Under the pieces are notes generated by a model. It searched no databases, had not been told where the DNA came from, and was given only the letters and a program-made list of their open reading frames with translations. Source: Paracentrotus lividus (lineage: Eukaryota; Echinodermata; Echinoidea; Camarodonta; Echinidae). Taken from it: DNA of 64,000 nucleotides. Positions 10,928 to 22,526 of this stretch are shown one piece after another; within the stretch, counting starts at the first letter, position 1; every line of letters starts with the position of its first letter. A program made the position numbers and the translations under genes. The DNA is taken from positions 1 to 64,000 of the forward strand of contig CALNVZ010001490.1 in the NCBI GenBank assembly GCA_940671915.1, in the 5' to 3' direction.

Positions 10928-11609
10928 TAATTTCTTTCTTATGTCCATACTCTTATTGTCCTTTTCCTGGAAATAAAATAAATAAATAAAATAAATAAAT
11001 ACATTTTTAAAAATTGGAATTTTATTTATTTATTTTTTTTTTTGCAGATTCAAAGTTATTGTATCAAAATATACCACGCAACTTCTTTATTTCTTCTATG
11101 ATCTTTGCACAAATATGCATGGAGGGCTTTAGATATAGGCCTACTCCATTGCAACTACTTGCACTACTACTTGCAATAGCTCTAGGCCTATCCCTTAACA
11201 TGTAAACGACCCCAACTCCGTTCTCTTATCCAATTTCGAATAATCGCTAATTTAATTGAAGAAGAAGAAAAATGATAATATTGTGAGTTTTTTAATGGAA
11301 AATTTTAATTAATATTGTGTTTTACTTTTGCCTTACTTGATGAGCATAATGGTCTAAATGATAGAACTACACACACTACTTGACTATCTACGCCACACAA
11401 TTGTGCAAGAGTGACTTAACTGGAACCTCAACACCTCATTTATATTCCTTATTTATAAGTCCACGCGCATGCGTACTGTTTAATTATAGCGACGAAGGCT
11501 TCAAATAAAGTCGCTCCGTGGATTAAAATTAGCCAATCTGACGCGTAAGGGTTACGGGGGATAAAATCGTGGCAGTACAATTAGTCAATGGGCTAGGGTC
11601 GAAACCCAG
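10928..11609. other. AT-rich sequence, nothing recognised
   Basis: Contains AAATAAAT repeats (about 10,973-11,001) and a T run (about 11,023-11,042). No coding signal. Confidence 0.4.

Positions 11610-11640
<31 letters not shown>
11610..11640. repeat. Poly-C tract, 31 bp
   Basis: Thirty-one consecutive C. One of many C or G homopolymers here that sit at or near repeat-element ends. Confidence 0.95.
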
Positions 11641-12599
11641 ATGCGACTCGTGTCCATGGGTATCCTCATGTAGCTATGAGTCTGGTGAATCAGAAAATTG
11701 GGTTTAACAGAAACAAAACAAAGCAAAAAATATTCCCGAGGGACCCCCACCCCCCATGGAGTCTTTTGACCACGCCCATTTTTCTCACTGAAATGGTTTA
11801 TATTAAGGGTATGTAAAAGAAAACCATGCATAACTTGTCAAGATATCATTTGCATGGAGCAAGTGCCCCCTCAAAATGATGGTCTTCAATAGGGCTACAA
11901 GGGGATATAAAAATTACCTTAATTAATATTACGTAAATGTCACGAGAGGTCAAAAGATCACAGAAATTGACTTCTGGCAGAACGCCTTTCCGGTTAAAAT
12001 ATGAATAACAAAATTTCAATTACTGTCAACTGAATTTGTTGGACATTTAACCAAAGTTAATACAACAGAACTCAACACATTTCATAATTGTCACACATGA
12101 CTGCGCAGTGTTCATTTTTACAAAAATGTTACATTACCATTTTTACTAAGAAGTAGCCCTTTCCTGTATTATGTCTGCCTACTGTATGATGTGTGCTATG
12201 GCATATGTGAAAACTTCAAACAGATCAAATTATTTTGATTTAGACATTTTGTAAGAACATATTAAACAAGGTGCAATTATTCATCTGGTCACTCTGATGG
12301 CACACATGTCCGGCAATATGTAACATACATAATATAACTTAGCAACGGCTGCTAGGTAACATATTTTCCCTAGCAACAAGCTATTTAGGTCTTGCTATTT
12401 CAGAAAAGATTTTAATTAAAAGTTTCTGAGCACCAAAATAGCATTCCATTGTGCAGTTCACTCCACTGCACCATACTTTAGGCTGGTAACGGTTGCTAAG
12501 CAACATCTTTTTTAATATCAGTTGAGCATAGCAACTGAATATCTTCTAACTGACCACAACAAAGAATTGGATCAAAGTTACATAAATGTGTTAATTTGA
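11641..12599. other. Unassigned repeat-like sequence with an X-box-like palindrome
   Basis: No gene. GTTGCTAAGCAAC at 12,492-12,504 is a close relative of the GTTGCCTAGCAAC word repeated in the foldback element further right; AGCAACGGCTGCTAGGTAAC lies at about 12,341-12,360. The stretch may be an old, diverged relative of that element. Confidence 0.4.
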
Positions 12600-12905
12600 C
12601 CTCTAGACTTTCGATAATTATATCCATGTAACCATAGGTCTGGTGAATTAACACAAGCACAAACCCACACACACACATACCTCCTCACCCTCTCACATTC
12701 GCACACACCATCAAAAACACACCCATCCACACACACACACACACACACACACACTCATAATTTATAAGGTCCCCCGCGACTTTTGAAATTATGTTTATGC
12801 AACAAGTGGGTCTGGTGAATGAACAAAAGAACAAGCACATACTACACACACACTCACACCCTCTCACATTCACCTTTACAAACACCCCCCCCCTCACAAA
12901 CACAC
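12600..12905. repeat. Tandem duplication of a ~170-bp CA-rich unit
   Basis: GTCTGGTGAAT, an A/C-rich stretch, and CACCCTCTCACATTC occur at about 12,638-12,700 and again at about 12,810-12,870. A (CA)n tract separates them. GTCTGGTGAAT also occurs near 11,682. Confidence 0.65.
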
Positions 12906-12967
12906 ATATTTTATGAGGTCACCACTATCCCTCCATTTGTCTTGGCAAGGAAAAATGTTACGATTAT

Positions 12968-13275
12968 CAGGCACGTAACTAGAATTTTTTTATGGGAGGG
13001 TTTCGAAATCTGCAAAAGTGTACCAAAAGGTACATCTTTTTTTTCACGTCACGACTGGCCGCGCAATAAGCGGGAGGGGGGGGGGGAGTAGGTGTTGCAA
13101 AAAATGTTCTGCCTTCGGCCCTCAAGAGAGTATCATATTAGCTATAGTGGTAGGCTAATTTATCGGCCTCCAAATAATTGAGATTTTTTTTTCAAGCGGA
13201 CCCCTGTCTCGCCAGCGGGGAGGGGAGGGGGGGGGGGGAGTCGTTCGAACCCCCGAACCCCTAGTTACGGGCCTG
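12968..13275. mobile_element. 308-bp TIR element
   Basis: It begins CAGGCACGTAACTAG and ends CTAGTTACGGGCCTG, giving imperfect inverted ends of about 15 bp. No coding capacity. CAG...CTG ends with a CGTAACTAG core are common in non-autonomous DNA elements of marine invertebrates. Flanking duplication is unclear. Confidence 0.65.
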
Positions 13276-13284
13276 ATTTTTGGG

Positions 13285-15308
13285 GAGGGTCCACGGAGTC
13301 CTCGGTCCAACGAGTATCGTCCTACGAGACCTCGGTCCCACGAGTCTACGTCCCACGAGGCCGAATATTTTCCCACGAGTCCTACGTCCACGAGACCTAC
13401 GTCCACGAGACCTCGGTCCCACGAGTCTACGTCCACGAGGCCGAGTATTTTTCCACGAGTCCTACGTCCCACGTAGACCTACGTCCCAGATGATCCCACG
13501 TCCCAGACGTCTCGCACACGGCGAGTATTTTTCCCACGAGTCTCGGTCCCACGAGGCCGATTTTTCTCATATCGTATTTCTTTTTATCAAGATGTTTTTA
13601 ACATCAATGAAACATTTTGTAAGCTGAATTTTAAACATGAATTAATTTAGTTGTGGTTGATACCATAGTCACTAGCATGGCGAATAATGGTAGCATCTCT
13701 TTTCGCGGAGGCGGGTTGAGACTGATTTGGGACTGAAAAAAAAAAGTCGTCCCTAATCCTTCTCAGTAGTGACGTGTCCAGGTTTACGGAGAGGGGGGGG
13801 GGGTGTTGAGCCTTAAATGTAAAAATCAATCGCCCACTAATGTAAATGCCCTCAAATGTCACAACACCGTCAACCCACAAATGTAAAAATTGCCCAAATG
13901 TCACAACACGTCAACCAGAAATGTAAAAATGCCCTCAAATGTCACAACACGTAACCACAAATGTAAAAATGCCCTCAAATGTCAACATAACGTCACCAAA
14001 TGTAAAATGACACAATGTCATAACATGTCAACCCGCATAATGTAAAATTCATTCCATGTATCATAATAATGCGGAATGTGACAACAACATTTTCAATTAA
14101 TATTACACACATGCATACTTCCATAGATACATATGCACACACATGCCCACACACTACCACAGGACATACATACACATCACATATACACAACAAATACACA
14201 CCCACACGATCAACGTTTTAAACGGGGATGTCCAGTAACAAGATTTACTGGTAATGTTTTCAACTATCTGCTAGCTTGTGTGTAAAAATCGGCATGATCC
14301 AATATCGGTATGCGTGATTGAACCACAATAAAAAGGCACATTTTTGAAAGTCACATGAGTCCCTTTTTTAGGATATAAACTGAGCAAAATTGGGTAAATT
14401 CTTATTTGGAGCATGATATAGTGGTCTTTTTTGTGTATACTGGGTGGTTGATTATATGAGCAGCCTCTATTCCATCAATCTGGACATGTTTTACGGAAAA
14501 TTTTATGGAAAATGCCATTCCCAATCTTTTCACAATTTCAAGCTGAGCCAAAATTATGGCGTTAAACAAAGCAATTTTTCTTTAAAACTATGCCCATCTA
14601 TGCACATAACTGTCATGACTATATGTGAGTAGGAGTCTGAAAAATTCGTGCATGAAATCCCTATGAAGGGGGGGGGGGGGGGGGGGGGCAGGGTGCATGT
14701 CCCCGCTCGATTCTACACCTTTCTTCAAGAGCCAATAGGGGAGGGTCGTTTCGCATGAAATGGACGCTTATGCCACACAGGTTGGTAAGGCTATACGGCA
14801 TCAAAGACTCCATAATAACGCAGTATTTGCTTGAGACTAACGAAAGTTACAATTTTGCACCCAAAAAGGAAAAAAAGAATGCCCAAAAATGGTGGAATAA
14901 TTTTTAGATAATTCCATACCCCGTCTTTTTATCTAATCTCTTGTTTTATTAAACATAATGAATGAATGAAAAATATAATGAATGAATGAAACATAATACA
15001 TAATATAAAAAGATTTTTAAAATCTTTCTATACTATGTATTATGCTTATAATCGTAATTGAAACATTTTTGTTCCATTTAGCAACATTCCTCATTGTTAT
15101 AATACATGTGATGAGTTTATACATTTGTGGGTGACACGTTAAGACATTAGTGGTTAAAATGAAAACTTTTTACATTTGTGGTCAACAGGTAATGACATTA
15201 GTGGTCATTGTCACAATTATGGTTGACATGTTGTGACATTTGAGGGCATTTTTACATTCGTGGTTGACGTGTTGTGACATTTGAGGGCAATTTTTACATT
15301 TGTGGTTA
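13285..15308 (+). mobile_element. Foldback element copy 1 (M16 - unit A - 41-bp array - L - inverted array)
   Basis: Modules in order: M16 minisatellite (about 13,285-13,555); unit A (13,553-13,800); tandem array of a ~41-bp monomer containing AAATGCCCTCAAATGTCAC (about 13,800-14,045); central segment L (about 14,046-15,125); the 41-bp array in reverse orientation (15,126-15,308). The two array blocks form terminal inverted repeats around L. The right-hand inverted unit A and M16 are missing, and the next element's M16 starts directly. No protein is encoded. The modular plan resembles the TU foldback family described in sea urchin, whose arms contain short tandem repeats; sequence identity to TU was not checked. 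Confidence 0.7.
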
Positions 15309-17829
15309 TTTCCCACGAGTCCTACGTCCCCAAACGAGGACCTACGTCCACGAGTCCTACGTCCCACGAACAGCTACGTCCCATGAGTCCTAGCGTCCAG
15401 GGGGGAGGGGGGGGAAAGGGTCGCGAGTAATTTTCCCCACGAGTCCTCGGTCGCACCGGATCCTACGTCCCACGAGTCCTACGTCACACGAGATTCTACG
15501 TCCCACGAGTCCTACGTCCGACGAGACCGAGTATTTTCGCCACGAGTCCTACGGTCCGACGAGTCTCTCGTTCCCGACGAGGCCGATTTTCTCATATCGT
15601 ATTTTCTTTATCAGACATGTTTTTCACATCAATGAAACATTTTAATAAGGCTGAATATACAACATGAATTAATTAGTTGTGGTTAATAACATAGGCCACT
15701 AGCATGGACGATAATGGTGGCATCTCATTTCGCGGAGGCGGGTTTGAGACTGATTTGGGACTGGTGTTGTCTGAAAGTACGTCCCTAATCCTTCTCAGTA
15801 GTGAGCGGGTCCCAGGATTAAGCAGAGGGGGGGGGGGGTTTGAGCCCTCAAGATGTATAAAAATCGCCCTACTGAATGTAAATGCCCTCAATATGCGGCT
15901 CAAATGTCATCAAACACGTCAACCAACAAATTAAAAATTGCCCTCAAATGTCACAATCACGTCAACCACGAATGGTAAAATGCCCTCTAAATGTCACAAC
16001 ATGTCAACCATAATGTGTGATAATGGACACAATTATTACTGTTGACCACAAATGTAAAAAGTTTCATTTTAAGCCACTAATGTCTTAACTGTCACCCACA
16101 AATGTATAAAACTTCAATCACATGTATTATAACAATAGGAATGTTGTGCTAATGGAACAAAAATGTTTTCAATTCGATTGATAAGCAAATACATAGGATA
16201 GAAGATTTTAAAAATCTTTTTATATTAATGTATTATGTTTCATTCATTCATTATATTTTCATATCATTATTATGTTTAATAAAACAAGAGATTAGATAAA
16301 AAGACGGGGTATGGAATTATCTAAAAATTATTCCACCATTTTGGGCATTCTTTTTTTCCTTTTTGGGTGCAAAATTGTAACTTTCGTTAGTCTCAAGCAA
16401 TACTGCGATTATTATGGAGTCTTGATGCCGTAAGCCTCCAACCTGTGTGGCAAATAAGCGTCCATTTCATAGCGAAACGACGCCTCCCTATGCTCTTGAA
16501 GAAAGGTGTAAGAAATCGAGCGGGGACATGCACCCTGCCCCCCCCCCCCCTTTCATAGGGATTTTCAATGCACGAATTTTTCAAGACTCGTCCTACTCAC
16601 ATATAGTCATGACAGTATGGTACATAGAATGGGCAATAGTTTTAAAGAAATTGCTTTGTTTAACGCCATAATTTTGGCTCAGCTTGAAATTGTGAAAAGA
16701 TTGGAATGGCAATTTTCCATAAAATTTTCCGTAAAACATGTCCAGATTGAGGTAGAGGCTGCTTCAATATATAACATAAACACAAAAAGACCACTTATAC
16801 ATGCTCCAAATAAGAATTTACCCATTTTGCTCAAGTTTATCCTAAAAAAGGGACTCATGTGACTTTCAAAAATGTGCCTTTTTATGTGTGTTCAATCACG
16901 CATACGCAATATTGGATCATGCGAATTTTTACACAACAAAGCTTAGCCAGATAGTTGATAAACATTACCAGTAAATCTTGTTACTGGACATCCGCCTCCG
17001 TTTAAAACGTTATGCGTGTGGGTGTGTATGGTGTGTGTATATGTGATGTTGTATGTATGTGCCTGAGTGTGGAGTGTGTGCATGTGTGTGCATATGTATC
17101 TATGGAAAGTATGCATGTTGTGTATATTAAATTGAAAATGTTTTGTTCAACGATTCCGCAATTATTATGATACATGAATGAATTTTTACATTGCGGTTAC
17201 ATGTTATACATTAGTGGTCATTTTTTACATTTGTGGGTTGACGTGTTGTGACATTTGGAGGGCATTTTACATTTGTGGTTACGTGTTGTGACATTTGAGG
17301 GCATTTTTTACATTTCTGGTTGACGTGTTTGGTGACATTTTGAGGGCTAATTTTTACAATTTGTGGTTGACGTGTTGTGACATTTGAGGGCATTTTTTAC
17401 ATTAGGGGCGATTGATTTTTTCATTTAAGGGCTCAACCCCCCCCTCCCTCCTGTAATCCTGGACACGTCACTACTGAGAAGGATTAGGGACGACTTTTTT
17501 TTTTTTTTCAGTCGCCAAATCAAGTCTCAAACCCGCCTCCTCACCGGGAAAAACCGAGATGCTACCCATTATTCGCCATGCTGTGACTATGTATGCACCA
17601 TCAACTAATTAATTCATGTTTAAAATCAGCTTACAAAATGTTTCATTGATGTTTAAAAACTTCTGATAAAAGAAATACGATATGAAGAAAAATCGGCCTC
17701 CGTGGGACCGAGGACTCGTGGGAAAAATACTCGGCCTCGTGGACGTAGGACTCGTGGGACGTTTTAGGTCTCGTGGACCGTAAGGTCCTCGTGGGACGTA
17801 GGACTCGGTGGAAAAATACTCGGCCTCGG
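15309..17829 (+). mobile_element. Foldback element copy 2, with L inverted
   Basis: Modules in order: M16 (15,309-15,575), unit A (15,576-15,835), 41-bp array (15,836-16,100), L reversed (about 16,100-17,185), inverted array (17,186-17,405), inverted unit A (17,406-17,698), inverted M16 (17,699-17,829, cut by a gap). This copy has both arms complete. L here is the reverse complement of L in copy 1: for example, the sequence at 14,229-14,260 pairs with 16,961-16,990, and the AATGAATGAATG block at 14,950 pairs with the one near 16,245-16,290. Many one-base differences between monomers look like sequencing noise. Confidence 0.7.
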
Positions 17830-17854
17830 NNNNNNNNNNNNNNNNNNNNNNNNN
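17830..17854. other. Assembly gap, 25 N
   Basis: Exactly 25 N. The same length occurs at 29,555-29,579. A fixed 25-N filler usually marks a join of uncertain size. Confidence 0.99.
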
Positions 17855-18030
17855 GTCGCGCGAAGCAAATGCTCGCGGAGCATTTCACTTTTGGGATGTA
17901 TTTGTCGGCGGATCAATTTGTCGCCGGATGCATATGTCGTCACCCTTCGGCCTCGTGGGACGTAGGACTCGTGGGACCGAGGTCTCGTGGGACGTAGGAC
18001 TCGTGGGACCGAGGACTCGTGGGAAGACCC
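17855..18030. repeat. Insert plus inverted M16 right of the gap
   Basis: About 90 bp of unrelated sequence (AAATGCTCGCGGAGCATTT hairpin near 17,869) is followed by inverted M16 copies (GGACTCGTGGGACGTAGG) at 17,945-18,025. This may be the true right end of the foldback element. Confidence 0.6.
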
Positions 18031-18119
18031 CGATTATTTTGTTCTGCTCGTGAGTTAGCGGTATTTAAACTAAGTTCAGAAAATGACTTGTTTGTGGTAC
18101 ACCATGTGTAAATGACAAA

Positions 18120-18320
18120 TTTTCGTTATTTGGGATGTTACACTAAATTGGGGGTCCAATATATTTTAGATTAAATTTGCTTGATTAAGAATGATCACTT
18201 TAAGTGCCCATAGAATTTAAAGACAAATGTTTTATCCATTCGTAAGTAATTTTGGACGGAACCACTAAATAATGGGGGAAAATTGCATTTCCCCTTCATA
18301 TGCATATATTTCACGATTAC
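18120..18320. repeat. Old dispersed repeat, copy 2
   Basis: Diverged partner of 7500-7690. Shared features are TTAAGAATGATCACTTTAA, AATTTTGGA, a G run with AAATTGCATTT, and a TATGCATATATTT-like end. Confidence 0.45.
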
Positions 18321-19048
18321 CGCCGATTTCCGCGTTCAAAGTACAATAGCGGTCTTTGTTATAGTTGAAGTTTTAAATCAATACCAAATTTAGCTGCAAG
18401 CTCCTGCAACCTTCGGAGATATAACCAATTTTCCATCCGCATGTTAGCTTATGTTATCGTCAAAATCAGCCGCACAAAGCGATAATGCGCACTTATTGTG
18501 CACGCACACGTCTTACCGTAAGTGGCGTAAATATTTTAATTGAAAACCGAAAAACCATAACACCTGAATGGAATGATTTTCATGAAATATCATGTGTGTT
18601 TATGGGGATGACATGCACTTTTTAGACCTGTTACCCACCCCGCCCCCCCCCCCCGGCTATCAATTTCATGACCATCTGAATTGATCGTAATCTTGTTTTT
18701 AAATAGTATTGGTATTTATTTGGGAGCTCAGCTATGTCGTAATGGGTTATTATCGTTTGTTTCCAAAATTACGAATTGAATTCACATATATGTTTTGCTA
18801 CTGCGGTCAGGAGAACATGTAAGACTGCCTACTTTCAACACATTTTATCTATGTCTGTATTATAATACGTTTTTTTGTTTTCAATTTTTTATTAGTTTGA
18901 TATCATTGTTATTTTATTTGTCTGAACTAAACACAACATAAAAGACGTTGATGGTCAAGCAGAGCTGAAACTAGTAACGAACCATATCTACGTATATTTA
19001 TATATATATATATGGTTATATATACTACATAAAGCTACGTGAAGGAGT
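18321..19048. other. Unassigned sequence upstream of LINE ORF1
   Basis: No gene recognised. A C run lies at about 18,641-18,654 and a TA-rich block at about 18,998-19,024. The last part may be the 5' leader of the LINE. Confidence 0.35.
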
Positions 19049-19966
19049 ATGAACACTATGTCCAGTATAGCTGAGCGCTACCCTGTAAATGGGCCATACA
19101 AAGAAAGACAAAAGACAAGCTCTGGCAAAGTAATACCTTTTGAGGAAATAATACCCTCCCTTTGTAAAGATAAAGCAAGCTGTACATGCTTCACAACCTC
19201 GCATGATAGAATCCATCCCTGGATTAGGGCTATAAAAGAGAGATTGGATTCAGAGGATAATACCCACACAGAGTGGAAAGACAATGGAAATTCGAAAGCA
19301 GAGTTTGTTGTGAAAGGAGAACCCCCAAATGAGGCAGACTATAGGGTGATTGCCTATGTAACTACCGAAAAATTCTAATCAAGGGAAAAAATTATGAGAA
19401 ATGGTGCAAAGACCATTTCAAGGCGTGTAAAATGAAGGTGAACCAACTAACTGGGGAACTTCCAACACCCCCATAAGACGACGATGAAACCACCTCAACA
19501 CCACACTCCCCTTCAGATGACGTGATCAAAAACAAGGAAGAGAAAGCCAATGATGACAATTCGCAGCATCCATCTCCTCAGATACCCCCGATATCAAATC
19601 TTGAGAAGAGCGCCGAAGGAGAGAGTGTCAATGGGGGTAACACCCCAAACGCGGCCAAGCGTGGCGATGACACTTTTTTGAGGAGGAGGAGAAGGAGGAA
19701 TATAACGATGCCTAATCACGGTTGTCACATCGCACATCTCCGCAGATACCTTCAACATCAAACCTTGAGGCGAGCACTGGAGGACAAAGCATCAGTGAAT
19801 TGAGGGATGACGTCAGTGCCGAAACCAGCCGAAACCCGGTCACCCGTGACGATGACACTCTTCTCGAGGAGGAGGAGGAATTTAATGATGCCCAATCACA
19901 GTTGTCAAAGCATCCATCTCCTCAGATACCAACATCAAACCTTGAGGTGAACACCGGAGAAGTAAA
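19049..19966 (+). pseudogene. LINE ORF1, 5' half (frameshifted, cut by TTAA element)
   Basis: The first block starts at ATG 19,049 (MNTMSSIAERYPVNGP...) and stays open to 19,378. A frameshift near 19,375 moves the frame on to a basic stretch (KNYEKWCKDHFKACKMK). From about 19,558 three imperfect repeats of roughly 55-60 residues follow, each with a (S/H)PSPQIP-like word, SNLE, a glycine-rich turn, and an acidic EEEE run, again spread over two frames. The second repeat contains ELRDDVS and NPV, which recur at the start of the 3' half at 49,341. The third repeat stops at SNLEVNTGE, where the TTAA element begins. This is the N-terminal part of the ORF1 protein whose SGNH domain lies at 50,040-50,540. 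Confidence 0.7.
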
Positions 19967-20239
19967 GGGCCTGTCCCACAGAAGGCGATCGTTGTGGCGA
20001 CAACCTATGCATGTTAGAACCTGCCAGAATCGTGTCAGAATGTTAGGTGACCGAAGATCATCTACGTATCTACGACTCTGTCCACGATAGGCTACGACAA
20101 CGACTTGCTTCCACGCAAACAATAGGCTAAACAATAGTGGTATCGAAGTAATTACAATAGCTCGACCTTCGCGCATCTCGCGGCTCGACTTCTCTTGTCG
20201 CAGCTTAAAATCAACTAAAATATGAACTTGGCGCACTGT
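19967..20239 (+). repeat. Left terminal inverted repeat of the TTAA element
   Basis: It begins GGGCCTGTCCCACAGAAGGC and runs about 270 bp to TTGGCGCACTGT. The reverse complement lies at about 49,062-49,337, and a further direct copy at 41,276-41,545. It is flanked on the left by TAAA (19,963-19,966); the other two ends are flanked by TTAA. TTAA target sites are typical of piggyBac- and Kolobok-type transposons; no transposase is visible here. Confidence 0.8.
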
Positions 20240-21286
20240 GGCTATCCTTACGACTGGCACAGGCGATCGAGTGTTTTTCTACCTTGATGGCGGCCTGTTG
20301 CCTTACGTTCGTGATAGTCCTCTCAGTTCGCGCAATCATAATTTGGGTCGCTGAGAGATTTTTGAAAATTTCAAAAATCAGCGGCGACTGTGCAGTATCT
20401 GAATGGAGGCACGATCATGATTTGGTGAATGGTAAGGTGGCTACAAGTCGTAGGCGGCTTAAATTTCACTGGCCTTTCGTTCAGCGATGGCGGAACGTAC
20501 GCTGGAGCGCGGCAACCACAAACTGGCCGCCGTTTCCGCTCTCTAAACATGTTCTATCTGGCGACAATTCTTGCGATAGCACCTTGTCGCGACAAGAGAA
20601 GACAGGATACGGTCATTTACTGTCAACCCAACTGACCGCCGGTATTGTTTAACTTGTTTGCAGAAACTAGCGGCGACAAATTTTTGTACGTATTGTTTGC
20701 GACAGGACGCGATAATTCACGACAGGCTTTTTAAGGGCCTGCTCCCACAGAAGGCGATCGTTTGTGGCGACAACCTGCGAACTACTTTTTAGTACCCATC
20801 GCCACCATGCGCAGTTCCAATCGCCTATAAGATCGTGACTTATCGCGTTCTTTCGCCAAAAAATACGGTAGCCAAAATTCTATTCGCCGCTGGTTTCTCA
20901 ACAAGTTAAACAATAGCCGGCGTCAGTTTGGTTGACGTCAATGACCGTAGCCTGTCTTTTCTTTACGCGACAAGGTGCTATCGTAGATTGTCGCCAGATA
21001 GAACGTGTTTAGCAGAGCGGAACGGCGGCCAGTTGTAGGTTGCCGCGCTCCAGCGTACGTTGCACGCATCGCTGAACCAAACGGTCAGTGAAATTTAAGC
21101 TGCTACGGCCTTTGTCGCCACCTACATTCACCAAAATATGGATCGGTCTCCCATCTAGATACTGTACAGTCGCTGCTGAATTTTGAAATTTTCAAATATC
21201 ACCTACGACCCAAATTATAATGAGCTACGGGTCGCCATTAGGTAAAAAACACTCGATCGCCTGTGTCAGTCGCAAGGATCGCCACA
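20240..21286. mobile_element. 1,047-bp palindromic element nested in the TIR
   Basis: Ends pair GGCTATCCTTACGACTG with CAGTCGCAAGGATCGCC. The arms (about 20,240-20,722 and 20,831-21,286) are complementary for most of their length, for example the GCGACAGGACGCGATAA block and its partner near 20,833-20,857. The loop carries another TTAAGGGCCTG start at 20,731. The other copies of the host sequence (near 41,540-41,555 and 49,056-49,066) read straight from GCGCACTGT to AGTCCAGTAG with no insert, so this is a later insertion. Confidence 0.75.
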
Positions 21287-21981
21287 TAGTCCAGTAGATG
21301 GTCCCATAGGCCATGTACAAGACCCGGAAAAGTCTTTAAGTACAAGGTTTTTTGGTTGATTTGTGTTCTTTATGGGTATTTAAGAAAATTCAACTTGGTT
21401 GCCAGTTTAGCAACCTTGGGCAACTTTTTTTTATTTGCATAATTAGAATAATGACCTAATTAGCACATTTTGTGTATTGGATATGTGGCTAAGCATAATT
21501 CAAGAACCCCAAAAATAAGGATGAATCGACTTTTTAAGGGTACTTTACGATGAGCGATTAATTTATGATATTACTTTTATCTTTTAAGTAGTGCTTTTGT
21601 CTTAAATGGCCTAATTAGCATAATGAGCTAATATGCATATAGATGCATTAATATTAGCCTATGGGATTGATTATCATTTTTCTTATCTGGAAAGCCTGAA
21701 TATTGTGCCATACAACATTGAAAATCACTTTTATTGAAGACATCCCATTAATTCATGAGATGATATGTTTTGTAGATACGATATAATTAGCATAATATGA
21801 ACAATGGTCTAATTAGCATATCAATCGTAATATGGAATATGGGGTTAATCTTAATTAAAGAACCTTGGAAACGTGAATGAAACAACTTTTTAAGGGTATT
21901 TTACGACGAGGAATTCATATATGATATCAGATTTATCTTATAAGTAATGGTTTTGTCTTAAGTTGGCTAATTAGCATAATG
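21287..21981 (+). repeat. CTAATTAGC-rich repeat
   Basis: AT-rich sequence with recurring TAATTAGCATAAT, GAGCTAATATGCATA and TTTTTAAGGGTA words. It opens with a GGTTGCCAGTTTAGCAACC-type palindrome (21,398-21,416). The same order recurs at 41,546-43,357 and inverted at 47,270-48,963, always between the TTAA terminal repeat and the CAGTGGCG element. It may be an internal part of the TTAA element rather than a separate repeat. Confidence 0.7.
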
Positions 21982-22513
21982 CAGTGGCGTATCTAGGTGG
22001 GGGCAAGGGGGGCACGTGCCCCGGGCGGAGCTTCACGGGGGCGCAAAAAAGGAAAAGGAAAAAAAAAAAAAAAAAAAAAAAAGGAAAGAAGAAGGAGAGG
22101 AAGAAAAAGGAGATCGGTGATCCACAGTCGATATTGGGGTCATGTTTCCTCCCATTATTAATTTTGGCGCCCCCTATAGGTGAGCGGCAAGAGGCCAAAT
22201 TTTGAGACTTTAATGCACCCGACTGGATTAAAGCAACAAGATACCTTATTTCAAAGGAAATTTTCTGAATTTTTCGAAAATGAGTATGAAAATTGTCGTA
22301 TCTTGTAGCATCACCATGGAAACTAGCTTTGAATAGACCACGCCCATTTTTGTGACAAAAATCATGAAAATTAAAGTATGGGTCATTCTCTTGGCCGTGT
22401 AAGAGTTTTGGACATTTTTTGGGCTTGCCCTATGTTGAAACCAATATAGATATGACTGAAAATTCCTCAATTACAATTCTATGAAAAATTGAAGTAAATT
22501 CAAAATCAATGTT

Positions 22514-22526
22514 GTTGCCTAGCAAC
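22514..22526 (+). promoter_or_regulatory. X-box-like palindrome GTTGCCTAGCAAC, first of a set
   Basis: The word fits the RFX X-box pattern GTNRCC(0-3 N)RGYAAC. Further exact copies lie at 22,927-22,939, 23,091-23,103, 45,145-45,157 and 45,308-45,320, and reversed at 29,494-29,506, 45,458-45,470 and 45,880-45,892. Degenerate half-copies (TTACCTAGCAACC) sit about 20 bp from several of them. Binding is inferred from the consensus only. Confidence 0.5.

Noticed and set aside
19922-20652. Open frames on both strands across the TTAA terminal repeat and nested palindrome
   Set aside because: They change or disappear in the other copies of the same repeat and encode no recognisable domain.
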